A stretch of 64,000 bases of DNA. It comes from Paludibacteraceae bacterium. Lineage in GTDB: Bacteria; Bacteroidota; Bacteroidia; Bacteroidales; Paludibacteraceae. The stretch is from positions 24,914 through 88,913 of the forward strand of contig JAGCWA010000053.1 of the NCBI GenBank assembly GCA_017962085.1, given 5' to 3'. The translations under genes were made by a program, and so were the position numbers. Shown here in pieces: positions 43,197 to 51,977 of the stretch (within the stretch, counting starts at the first letter, position 1; each line of letters opens with the position of its first letter). The notes beneath the pieces were generated by a model that ran no database searches, had not been told where the DNA came from, and saw nothing but the letters and a program-made list of their open reading frames with translations.

Positions 43197-46100
43197 TCAC
43201 CTGCGGCGACGTTCCCGACGCTTCTCACGGCGCTCACGGCGGAGTTCCCTGCGAGACTTACGCACATTGGTGCTATCACCCACATTATCAGAATCATCCC
43301 TACCGAACAGACGTTTGAAGAATCCCCTCATGGCAGATTCCGTCGTGTCCGCCTGAATCTCCTCCTCTATCGGCTTACAATTAAATTCCTTCTTGATCTT
43401 ACACTTCGGGGCACCGAACCGTGCCCGATACTGTGCGGAGAGCACGTTATCGTTCAACACCTTCTCCAGAAAGAGACCCACGATCGGCAAGGCGGCGCGG
43501 CTTCCCTGACCCAGGTCGCCGTTGCGGAAGTGGATGCTACGGTACTCGCCACCCACCCAGGTACCCGTCACGAGGTTAGGCGTGATGTTCATGTACCAAG
43601 CGTCCGAATAGTTGGCGGAGGTACCCGTCTTACCACCGAAGTCCGTACCCTTATGGATCTTATACTTATACAAGCCCTGCGAAGTGCCTCGCTCGTCGCG
43701 CAAGCCCTCCTGCAACATATCACGCATCAGGAAGGCCGTCTCCTCGTCCAGCACACGTTCCTTCTTCACTTTAGAGCGGTAGATCACCTTGCCATCCTTG
43801 TCCTCGATGCGGGAGACCAAGATCGGGGCATGGAGCATACCCCCGTCCGCGATCACCGAGTAGGCGGTCGCCAGCTCGATCAGGGAGACATCCTCCGTAC
43901 CCAAGCAGAGGGAAGGAATCGGACGTACCGGGCTCTCGATACCCATGAGGTGGGCCGTCTGGACAATCTTCTCCGGGGTGACCTGCTTCGCCACCTGCAC
44001 CGCCACACTGTTGACCGAGCGGGCCAAGGCCGTCTTCAGCGTCATCGGCTCGTTCGAGAATACACCGCTGGCGTTCTGTGGCGTCCACAGCTTCATCTCG
44101 CCATCCTCCTCCGTCATCCAAGAGACGGCGCTATCGACCTTCGTGTCGCAGCTGCACATACCCTGGCGCAAGGCCTCCGTGTAGACGAAGAGCTTAAACG
44201 TGGAGCCCGGCTGACGTTTCGCCGTCACCTTATCGTACTGCCAATAGTAGAAATCGACGTCGCCCACCCAAGCCTTCACAGCGCCCGTATGCGGATCCAT
44301 GGCGATGAAGCCACAGTGCAGGAACTTCAGGATGTGCGCCAAGGAGTCGCGGGTACTCATCACCGTATCCGTGATGCCCCGTTTGTAGTCGAAGATGCGC
44401 ATCTTGTGCGGTTTGCGCAGCTCCTGGTCGATGACGATGCCATCCCCCTTGTATTTCTTGTACAAGGCCTTATAGGCCGATGTCTTCTTCAGCATATCGT
44501 CGATGAAGCCCTTGATCTCATGTTGTTTCTGGTCGCGCCAAGGATTCTCCTTGCCCCAGTGTTTGTTGAACTGTTTCTGCAGCTCGCCCATCTGCTGAGC
44601 GACGCAAGCCTCCGCATAACGTTGCATCCGCGAGTTGACCGTCGTGTAGATCTTCAATCCGTCGTGGTAGAGGTTGACGTTATTCTTCTCGCACCACTCC
44701 TGCAGCTCATTGTAGACCGCCTCACGGAAGTAGTGCGCATAACCGCTCAGGATATCCTCCTTGTAGATGTTCAGACCCAGATCCGTCGCGCAAAGAGAGT
44801 CGCACTGGGCCGCACTCATCGCACCAGCGTCCGCCAGGAGATGGAGGATGAGGTTACGTCTCTTCTTATTGTTCTCAGGGTTCTTGATCGGGTTGTAGTA
44901 GGTGTTCGCCTTCAGGATACCGATGATGCAGGCCGACTGCTCGTAGGTGAGCTTGTCCGGTGTCGTGTTGAAGTAAGTCTTCGCCGCCGACTTAATGCCG
45001 AAGGTGTTGTTACCGAACGTCACCGTGTTGAGGTACATCGTGAGGATCTCCTTCTTCGTGTAATGCTTTTCGACGCGCACCGCCCCGATGCACTCCTTCA
45101 CCTTGACGATCGCCGTCTTTAGTCCAGGCACGTTGCACAACCTACCCTTCGTATACTCCGAGCGCATCTTGAAGAGGTTCTTCACCAACTGTTGCGTGAT
45201 GGTGCTGGCACCACGGGCACGACCGCGCACCGCATCCTTCGCGGCGGAGAACATACCTTGGTAATCGATGCCTTGATGCTCATAGAAGCGTTGGTCCTCC
45301 GTGCAGACCAATGTCTGGATCAGTTCAGGAGAGAGTTCCTCATAGGTGACCGACGAGCGGTTCTCCACGAAGAACTTACCCAAGAGGTCATTATCCTCGC
45401 TATAGATTTCAGAAGCCTCCATCTGGATAGGGTTCTTCAGTTGCCCCATCGTAGGCGAAGCGCCGAATAGACCGAACGTGTTCGCATCCACGCAGTAACA
45501 GAAAAGGACAAACGCAAGCGGAATCGCCACGATGATTGAAGCGAAGAGCAAGAGCAGGCGTTTCTTCCAAGAGAACTTCTTTTTCGTTTTTCTTCCCCTT
45601 TTCCTTTCCTTCATGAAGACAGGTTCAGGCACATCCGCTTCCTGAGCGGGCATCTCCTCCACGACATCCTCCTGGATCTCCTCAGGCGACTCCTCCGATT
45701 TTTCCTCAGGAATCTCCTCCGTCGTCACCTCCTCCACGACCTCCTCATGCATTGATTCAGGCACCTCTTCGTGCACCTCTTCAGGAGAGGCCTCCGGTTC
45801 AGGCGTCACATCTTCAGCCGTCTTTTGATCATCAGGGGTGAATCGCCACACCTTGTCCGTCTCCTCTTGGGAGATACCATTGCTTGGGATAGATTGGGAG
45901 ATCTTCTCTTCATAGATTTTTTTTGCCCATGCGGCGAGCAGACCCGCCTTCGCGACCACCCACGCCCATGCGGCGGAGCATTTAGGTTTAGAGGCGTCGT
46001 AAGCGTTCTTCGCCTTATCCTTCGCCTTTTGGACTTTCTCTGGAATATTCTTTTCAGCGAGGAATTTTTGTGTGGAAGCCTCCGCCTCGGCCGTTTTGCC

Positions 46101-46394
46101 CTTCACCAAGGTCCATGTCTCCTGGGCCTTCCTCCAAGCCTTCGCACCCCATTGGCTCGCCTTCTCACGGCACACACGAGACTTCTCCAGCAGGTTCGCA
46201 GACCAGCAGGAGGCCTTTTCGCGGCACTTCTCCACTTTTTCAGGGATATTTTTTTCTTTCAGATAACGGGTCGCGGAGTCCTTCCATGACACGGATTTCG
46301 CACGAAACGAAGTCCATGCCTCCCCTATCTTTTTCGACGCCAACTTCCCGTAACGGATTGCGGATTCCCGCAACTTCTGAAGCAATTCAGTCAT
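43197..46394 (-). CDS. Bifunctional class A penicillin-binding protein with long cytoplasmic extension
   Basis: 1065 residues; class A PBPs usually have 700-850. Residues 1-~205 are a lysine-rich amphipathic repeat region (repeats with KNIPEKV(E/Q)K, CREKAS-x-W), followed by an acidic Pro/Glu stretch (~205-270), then one membrane helix (LLLLFASIIVAIPLAFVLF, ~283-302). The outside part has the GT51 transglycosylase motifs (EDQRFYEHQGIDYQGM, GASTITQQLVKNLF) and the transpeptidase motifs RQPGSTFKLFVYTEAL (SxxK, ~730), SVN and GKTGTS (~920). It polymerises and crosslinks peptidoglycan. The extended N-terminus is the odd part and is not found in standard PBP1A. Confidence 0.92.
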   Translation of the reverse strand: MTELLQKLRESAIRYGKLASKKIGEAWTSFRAKSVSWKDSATRYLKEKNIPEKVEKCREKASCWSANLLEKSRVCREKASQWGAKAWRKAQETWTLVKGKTAEAEASTQKFLAEKNIPEKVQKAKDKAKNAYDASKPKCSAAWAWVVAKAGLLAAWAKKIYEEKISQSIPSNGISQEETDKVWRFTPDDQKTAEDVTPEPEASPEEVHEEVPESMHEEVVEEVTTEEIPEEKSEESPEEIQEDVVEEMPAQEADVPEPVFMKERKRGRKTKKKFSWKKRLLLLFASIIVAIPLAFVLFCYCVDANTFGLFGASPTMGQLKNPIQMEASEIYSEDNDLLGKFFVENRSSVTYEELSPELIQTLVCTEDQRFYEHQGIDYQGMFSAAKDAVRGRARGASTITQQLVKNLFKMRSEYTKGRLCNVPGLKTAIVKVKECIGAVRVEKHYTKKEILTMYLNTVTFGNNTFGIKSAAKTYFNTTPDKLTYEQSACIIGILKANTYYNPIKNPENNKKRRNLILHLLADAGAMSAAQCDSLCATDLGLNIYKEDILSGYAHYFREAVYNELQEWCEKNNVNLYHDGLKIYTTVNSRMQRYAEACVAQQMGELQKQFNKHWGKENPWRDQKQHEIKGFIDDMLKKTSAYKALYKKYKGDGIVIDQELRKPHKMRIFDYKRGITDTVMSTRDSLAHILKFLHCGFIAMDPHTGAVKAWVGDVDFYYWQYDKVTAKRQPGSTFKLFVYTEALRQGMCSCDTKVDSAVSWMTEEDGEMKLWTPQNASGVFSNEPMTLKTALARSVNSVAVQVAKQVTPEKIVQTAHLMGIESPVRPIPSLCLGTEDVSLIELATAYSVIADGGMLHAPILVSRIEDKDGKVIYRSKVKKERVLDEETAFLMRDMLQEGLRDERGTSQGLYKYKIHKGTDFGGKTGTSANYSDAWYMNITPNLVTGTWVGGEYRSIHFRNGDLGQGSRAALPIVGLFLEKVLNDNVLSAQYRARFGAPKCKIKKEFNCKPIEEEIQADTTESAMRGFFKRLFGRDDSDNVGDSTNVRKSRRELRRERREKRRERRRR

Positions 46395-46774
46395 TTGTTT
46401 TCAAAATATTTAAATATTCGATACACCACATCGTGGTTGATCCTCATAAAATGGCACACAACCTTCCTCGGTGAGAGACCAATCGCCAACCACATCAATG
46501 ATTAAACACACATCAGTCCGAAAGGCGCATCGCACGCCACGAACGACAATCGTCCGCAAAGGTATTAAAATTCAAAACATACGCAAACAAAGCGGACCAT
46601 TCGTTACATCTTGGGCATTTCTCCCCCCACTTGATTATTCGAAGCCATAATAAAAATTACACCGCAAGGCACAAACTATTCATTTAAAAATATACATTAT
46701 AACTAAATTTTGTTTATATTCGCATGTCTTTAATGAGTTATTAAAACATATTACTAATTATTAATTTTAAAGTA
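46395..46774. other. Intergenic stretch between the penicillin-binding protein and paralogue C
   Basis: 380 bases. The minus strand carries the PBP promoter (46557-46587) and a leader of about 155 nt with several short inverted segments (CGATACACCACATCG); the plus strand carries a TATATTCG element at 46715-46722 for paralogue C. No gene. Confidence 0.75.
46557..46587 (-). promoter_or_regulatory. Promoter of the penicillin-binding protein
   Basis: Minus strand: TTTG (complement 46584-46587), 19-base spacer, TACCTTTG (complement 46557-46564): full consensus. The start codon is 155 bases downstream, a long leader for this genome. Confidence 0.8.
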
Positions 46775-47407
46775 ATGAGAAAAGTTTTACTAATTATTGC
46801 TTCTATTTTTGCGGTCACATGTGCAAACGCATCCAATGTGGAGAAGATTCAGTTCGCTAATGCTGGCAGTTTTTCTTTAGGTATCATGGCAGGTACGCCG
46901 GCTTCGTTGGGATGGGGCCCCAACAAATCTGCCAATGCAAAAACGCCTATGTTCTCGGTCGACGCCATGATCGGATTGAAGGATGGGTTCATCCACACCA
47001 ACAAATTCGGTGACAATGGAGCCATCGACTTGGGCCTTTTCTTGGGTTATTGTCTGTATGGAATCGACTTTGAGGGAATCACCACAAACGCTGAAATGAG
47101 TTCGAAATGGTGGAGATTACCAATTGCCGCTCGCTGCGGATTCAACTGGGAGTTCGTGAAAAACCTGGATGTCTATGCAGGTGTGCAAGGCGGTGTGGCC
47201 ATTTATCACGGCACAACGACCAGCAAATCAAAAAACTTTGAATCGAAGACATCGTCCACGGACACTGATGGTGTGTTTGGTTTGTACTCCGGTGCCAAGT
47301 GGATGTTCTCCGACTTCTTTGGCGTGAAGGTTGACTTCTCCAAGGATTGGTTGGGCGATAGCGATGATGTTCCGAACATGAGCGCTGGTATTCAGCTGAA
47401 TTTCTAA
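46775..47407 (+). CDS. Outer-membrane beta-barrel-like protein, paralogue C
   Basis: 210 residues with signal peptide MRKVLLIIASIFAVTCANA. Shared blocks with paralogues A and B: NVEKIQFANAGSFSLGIMAG, DAMIGLKDGFIHTNKFGDNGAIDLGLFLGYC, WEFVKNLDVYAGVQGGV, GAKWMFSDFFGVKVDFS...GIQLNF. It is more distant than A and B are to each other, and on the opposite strand. Monocistronic, ended by the palindrome at 47448-47483. Confidence 0.83.
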   Translation: MRKVLLIIASIFAVTCANASNVEKIQFANAGSFSLGIMAGTPASLGWGPNKSANAKTPMFSVDAMIGLKDGFIHTNKFGDNGAIDLGLFLGYCLYGIDFEGITTNAEMSSKWWRLPIAARCGFNWEFVKNLDVYAGVQGGVAIYHGTTTSKSKNFESKTSSTDTDGVFGLYSGAKWMFSDFFGVKVDFSKDWLGDSDDVPNMSAGIQLNF

Positions 47408-47447
47408 GCCAAGATAGATATATTTTTCTGAACAATTACAAGGGGTA

Positions 47448-47483
47448 GGGACGATGTGCACGAGACGATGTGCACATCGTCCC
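47448..47483. terminator. Two-way terminator between paralogue C and the MATE gene
   Basis: A 13-14-bp perfect stem (GGGACGATGTGCA with its complement) with an eight-base loop, next to T-rich sequence on the plus side and ending at the MATE stop codon. Related to the palindrome at 37381-37412. Confidence 0.85.
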
Positions 47484-48871
47484 TATATTTTTCCCACTAT
47501 CGTAGGAGGAACTCCCTCCTCGATAATTTTCTTCGTATCTTTCCTGAATCTCCTCACCAGCAGGTAGGAGGCGAGGTATAGCTCAAGGATATAGGCGAAC
47601 CAGATGCCGGGTGCGCCCCAACCCAGGTAGATGCCGCAGAAATAGCTGACGGAGATGGTCACGACGATGTAGCAGATGAAGGCGACCACCATCGGAGTGA
47701 TGACGTTCTTCATGCCTCGCAAAGCACCGATGGTGACGGTCTGCAAGCCATCCCCCATCTGGTAAATACCGGTCATGATGAGTAGGATGGAGGCCAATTC
47801 TACCACCTCCGCATCTTCCGTGAAGATATGCGCGAGGGAGGTTCTGAAGACAATGATGAGGATGGAGCAGAGCCCCATGAAGAAGAGGCTGAGGTGCATG
47901 GAGGCAACGCCCGCTTTCCGCATGGAGTGGAACTCCTTCGCCCCGAGCTGGTGGCTGACGCGTATCGTGGTGGCGGAGGCGATGCCGCAACTGATCATCC
48001 ACGTGACGCAGGAGATGGTGATGGCGATCTGATGGCTCGCCAAAGCGACGGTGCCGCAGAGCCCGACGAACATCACCGCCACATTCATGCCGAAGGTCTC
48101 CATGAACATTTGCAGGCCGATAGGGGAACTGATCCGCAGGAGGTCTTTGAGCTCCCGCAGGGTGAATTTATGCCAGCCGAAGAACTTGAAACAGCGTGAA
48201 TAGGGTTGTTTGGCCCGAACCAGCAGGATGAAGGCGAAGCACATGCAGACGCGCGAGATGAGGGTCGCATAGGCCGCTCCGTCCACGCCTAACCTCGGGC
48301 ACCCAAGCTCACCGAAGATGAGCAACCAGTTGAGGAGGATATTGAGCGCATTGCCCGAAACAGTCACGATCATGGCGTACTTCGTGTTGCCCACACCGTC
48401 CATGAACTGTCGGAAGGCTTGGAACCATAGGACAAAGGGAAGCGAGGAGAGCAATATCAGGTAGTAGGATTTCGCCATCGGACACACCTCCTCCGGCTGA
48501 CCGAGGCTATCCATGAAGTGGTAAAGCCCCAGCATCAGCGCCCCGATCACCAGGGTGACGATCGTGTTAAAGAGTATGGAGTTCTGGAAGATGGAGGATA
48601 CTTTGCGATGATGCCCGGAGGCATACTCCACCCCGATGAGTGGTGTCGAGCCGAACGAGAGACCCAATGCGGCCGCAAAGCCGACGAAGAACGCCGCTCC
48701 CCCGAAGGAGACAGCCGCCAGCTCCGTCTTGCCCAATTGCCCCACCATGATGGTGTCCAGCAACTGCACGGTAGCCTGGCCCAGCTGCGCCAACATGACC
48801 GGCACAGCCAGCTTCAGGTTGCGACGGTAGAAGGGCATGTATCCCCGGAAGTACTCGATCAGCCGATCCAC
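47483..48871 (-). CDS. MATE family efflux transporter
   Basis: 462 residues, twelve predicted membrane helices (e.g. LAVPVMLAQLGQATVQLLDTIM near the N-terminus). Motifs of the NorM-like branch: VPVMLAQLGQATVQLLDTIMVGQLG, FGSTPLIGVEYASGHHRK, and YAILVS-like helices. MATE proteins export drugs and toxins with Na+ or H+. No regulator next to it; kdsA starts 15 bases upstream, so the two may share a transcript. Confidence 0.93.
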   Translation of the reverse strand: MDRLIEYFRGYMPFYRRNLKLAVPVMLAQLGQATVQLLDTIMVGQLGKTELAAVSFGGAAFFVGFAAALGLSFGSTPLIGVEYASGHHRKVSSIFQNSILFNTIVTLVIGALMLGLYHFMDSLGQPEEVCPMAKSYYLILLSSLPFVLWFQAFRQFMDGVGNTKYAMIVTVSGNALNILLNWLLIFGELGCPRLGVDGAAYATLISRVCMCFAFILLVRAKQPYSRCFKFFGWHKFTLRELKDLLRISSPIGLQMFMETFGMNVAVMFVGLCGTVALASHQIAITISCVTWMISCGIASATTIRVSHQLGAKEFHSMRKAGVASMHLSLFFMGLCSILIIVFRTSLAHIFTEDAEVVELASILLIMTGIYQMGDGLQTVTIGALRGMKNVITPMVVAFICYIVVTISVSYFCGIYLGWGAPGIWFAYILELYLASYLLVRRFRKDTKKIIEEGVPPTIVGKI

Positions 48872-48886
48872 GGATATTGCCTATGA

Positions 48887-49708
48887 TCAAAGGATTGCCT
48901 CGCGCACACGCACCAGTTTTTCGAGGAGGCCCGCCATCTTGTCCAACGGAAGCATGTTCGCGCCGTCCGACTTGGCATGGGCAGGGTCGAAGTGGGTCTC
49001 CATGAAGAGTCCGTCCACGCCTACCGCCACGCCCGCCTTGGCGATGGTCTCGATCATGGCAGGGTTACCGCCCGTCACGCCGGAGCCTTGGTTAGGCTGT
49101 TGTAATGAGTGTGTCGCGTCCAGGATAACTGGATAGCCTATCTTCTGCATCTCAGGGATGCCACGGAAGTCCACGATAAGGTCCTGATAGCCGAAGCAGG
49201 TGCCACGGTCCGTCAGCATGATGTTATCGTTGCCCGCGCTGCGCACCTTCTGCGCCGCGAAAGCCATCGCCGGCGGAGAGAGGAACTGCCCCTTCTTGAT
49301 GTTGATGGCCTTGCCCGTCTTCGCCGCAGCCACCAGTAGGTCGGTCTGCCTGCAAAGGAAAGCGGGGATCTGCAGGATATCCACATACTCGGCCGCCAAC
49401 TGGGCCTCCTCTTCCGAATGGATGTCGGATACAACCGGCACGTCGAACGTCTCGCTGATCTTCCTCAGAATCTTCAACGCCTTCTCGTCACCGATCCCCG
49501 TGAAGGAGTCCGCCTTGGAGCGGTTCGCCTTGCGGTAGGATGCCTTGAAGATATATGGTATTTTGAATCTCTCCGTGAGTGCCACTACATGTTCCGCAAT
49601 CTGGAACGCCATCTCCTCTCCCTCGACGACGCATGGTCCCGCCATCAGGAAGAAATTGCCCGAATCGGTATGTTTCAGCTTCGGGCTAATGTGTTTTAAG
49701 TCTATCAT
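48887..49708 (-). CDS. kdsA: 3-deoxy-8-phosphooctulonate (Kdo-8-P) synthase
   Basis: 273 residues, standard. Joins arabinose 5-phosphate and PEP to make Kdo-8-phosphate for lipopolysaccharide. Motifs: FFLMAGPCVVEGEEMAFQIAEHV, FKASYRKANRSKADSFTGIG, KKGQFLSP, ILTDRG (metal-site region) and LDATHSLQQPN; C-terminal HFDPAHAKSDGANML. A TATTTTTG element (49734-49741, minus) precedes it. The MATE gene follows 15 bases after. Confidence 0.95.
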   Translation of the reverse strand: MIDLKHISPKLKHTDSGNFFLMAGPCVVEGEEMAFQIAEHVVALTERFKIPYIFKASYRKANRSKADSFTGIGDEKALKILRKISETFDVPVVSDIHSEEEAQLAAEYVDILQIPAFLCRQTDLLVAAAKTGKAINIKKGQFLSPPAMAFAAQKVRSAGNDNIMLTDRGTCFGYQDLIVDFRGIPEMQKIGYPVILDATHSLQQPNQGSGVTGGNPAMIETIAKAGVAVGVDGLFMETHFDPAHAKSDGANMLPLDKMAGLLEKLVRVREAIL

Positions 49709-49777
49709 AATTCTACATCATAATTTTTCTGAACAAAAATACATATTTTCATCGTCATTCACGCACGATGGCGTGAT

Positions 49778-51970
49778 TTAATCATTCACATATTTGCTGA
49801 AGTACGAACATTTGGAGACGAAAGTCTTGTACGCCTTTGTCCGTTTGTACCCGCTCGTCAGCCGTCGGTAATTGTCGCCAGGTTTGCCATGGTTCTCGTT
49901 GCCCACCTTCGCCAGAGAGAAAATGATTTTCGCTTTCAACTCATCGTCAGTGAAGTCTTTCCCGTCTGCCATTTCGAAGAAATGACGGTCCATATTGTAT
50001 GTATAATTTTCCATGTCACTGGCATCCGATGGATTATATTTGAATATCTGACTTCTATAATACCCTCTAGGACTGATGTTAAAGTAGAAATTACCCAACA
50101 GGAAGGCAGCCTTGGCGCCCTCCGCATTATCCTGCAGCGCGGTCTTGTACAAAGCGTCGAGTTGCTTCAGCAGATCCGCATAGGATATATTGCTCAAATT
50201 CAGTTTCTTGTCAATCATCTTTTTGATGTAGTCCGAGTTGAAATCATTCTCCTCCTCCGGCGACGACCAAATGTTTCTGTCGATATTATAGCAGAAGACG
50301 CTCTTCAACGACAAATCATTCGATTTATAGTACTTAGCGTATTCGAGCGCCTTAGGAATATTGCCCTCATAAAGGTAACTTCTCGAGAGCTCGCCGCGTG
50401 CGCTATCCAACGAATAGTTGTTATTCTTCAGCAACCATTTCTCAAAATCATTGATTTTCGGGTCATTTCCAAGGGCAATCGCATCTTCCCACACCCCACT
50501 AGAGAAACCGTTCAACCAATCGAAAGAGAGCAATTTCCATTGGACCTCCATGTCATTGTCCATACGATTCGCCATTATCTGGCGCAGGAAAGGGTTATCG
50601 AGGACGTTTGCGTACTTCTTGTAAATATCATTCGCGGTCTCCCGAGACATCTCCTCCGCCTCGTTAATCGCCATATAAGCGGAGAGCTTATCCTTATTAG
50701 CCTTGAAGCAAGGCCGATTACTTTTTACCTTCGAAAGATGCAGTTTCGCCTGGTCGTTCTTGCCGTTGTAAGCAGACAGATGGGCGACGCACAGATGCCA
50801 AAAATCCTGATGGGAAGACTTTTGGAGCATGGATTCCGCCAAACTCAGCGCATATCCGAGATTAGCGTTTTTCAGTCCACCAGTGGACCATACGCTGATA
50901 GGGAGAGAGGTGATATAGCCGCTCATCAAAACATCCGCCATATATGAGTTGGGGGAGATGGCCGCGATCTTCTCCAACTCTTTCAAGCCGTTGTTGAAGG
51001 AGTTAAATCCTAACATGAAGTAGAAACAACAAGCCTCCTTTTCGGAGAGGGACTTCGAACTTTTATGCAAAATCTCCCATGCACCGTCTCTCAAAGATTT
51101 ATAAGCGGCGAATTTCATGTCTTTGGAGTAGGCGAACACCTTAAGGAAATCCTTTGCATATTGGCTGTTCGCTTGCGTATGCACGTCGGTTTCTTCCCCA
51201 TCTGTCTTTTGGAGTCCATGCAATGCACCCGCCTTTTGGCTTAACGCATAATAGTAGATCTCCGGTTTGTAGTTCAGCGGCTCCACATACTTGTCAAAGT
51301 ATTTGATCGCATCCTCGTATTGTGCGTAATAATGCGCAAAACGAACCATTTGGAAACCATACCGAAGTTTCAACTCCTTGTCCTTCTGCCGACCATAAGC
51401 TTCAACCATAGTGTTCATGACCTCCGTATAATCCAATTGGAAGATGTTTGTTTTTCCTCTTCCGTACCCCCACCTTGTCTCGTACGGATAATGCCAGAGG
51501 GAATAGGTGTTTTCACCATCTATCCAGCCCATGTAAGGCTCCAGATACTTTGCGAAAGAGATGTAGTTTAAGGCGGCACTCCATTTTTTACAGAAGGCCT
51601 TGTCTGCGAACTTCAGCTGGGGATCACCACTTGCCCCGTAAATCAACAAAGAGTCTATCGTCTGTTGCGATACCTTATTGACCAAATAATAAGCCTGGTC
51701 CACATCTATTTTCAGGTATTTCGCCCATTCCTCCATATTCCCGTAATTGGGCCATTCCTTGTAGCAACCGAAGCAATAATGGTTGACGAAGAATTGGAAA
51801 TCCCTGCACTCCGTGCTCTCAATAAGATAGTCGTAATCGTCATCATTGGGTACAGCTTCGCAGAAGAGATTATTGGAGGAATATACGGTTTCTATTTCCA
51901 CCTCATAACAAGGGAAGAGGTTCATCGCCCACCCAAGGGCCAAGACTGTCATAAGGATGTATCGTCTCAT
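49778..51970 (-). CDS. Secreted TPR-like hypothetical protein (pair member 1)
   Basis: 730 residues with signal peptide (MRRYILMTVLALGWAMNLFPC). After a short N-terminal part the protein is all-helical with irregular tetratricopeptide-like units (RFAHYYAQYEDAIKYFDKYVEPLNYKPEIYY, LSLAESMLQKSSHQDFWHLCVAHLSAYNGKNDQAKLHLS, GNIPKALEYAKYYKS). It lies seven bases after the lipoprotein gene at 51978-53075 and follows it in the same transcript. Not recognised as any named family. Residues around WDxxC-like PC motif and the aromatic-rich C-terminus are unexplained. Likely periplasmic. Confidence 0.8.
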   Translation of the reverse strand: MRRYILMTVLALGWAMNLFPCYEVEIETVYSSNNLFCEAVPNDDDYDYLIESTECRDFQFFVNHYCFGCYKEWPNYGNMEEWAKYLKIDVDQAYYLVNKVSQQTIDSLLIYGASGDPQLKFADKAFCKKWSAALNYISFAKYLEPYMGWIDGENTYSLWHYPYETRWGYGRGKTNIFQLDYTEVMNTMVEAYGRQKDKELKLRYGFQMVRFAHYYAQYEDAIKYFDKYVEPLNYKPEIYYYALSQKAGALHGLQKTDGEETDVHTQANSQYAKDFLKVFAYSKDMKFAAYKSLRDGAWEILHKSSKSLSEKEACCFYFMLGFNSFNNGLKELEKIAAISPNSYMADVLMSGYITSLPISVWSTGGLKNANLGYALSLAESMLQKSSHQDFWHLCVAHLSAYNGKNDQAKLHLSKVKSNRPCFKANKDKLSAYMAINEAEEMSRETANDIYKKYANVLDNPFLRQIMANRMDNDMEVQWKLLSFDWLNGFSSGVWEDAIALGNDPKINDFEKWLLKNNNYSLDSARGELSRSYLYEGNIPKALEYAKYYKSNDLSLKSVFCYNIDRNIWSSPEEENDFNSDYIKKMIDKKLNLSNISYADLLKQLDALYKTALQDNAEGAKAAFLLGNFYFNISPRGYYRSQIFKYNPSDASDMENYTYNMDRHFFEMADGKDFTDDELKAKIIFSLAKVGNENHGKPGDNYRRLTSGYKRTKAYKTFVSKCSYFSKYVND

Positions 51971-51977
51971 ATCAAAT

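Noticed and set aside
43143-45122. 659-codon plus-strand frame opposite the penicillin-binding protein
   Set aside because: Antisense shadow of the transpeptidase and glycosyltransferase domains; Arg/His-rich and without family features.
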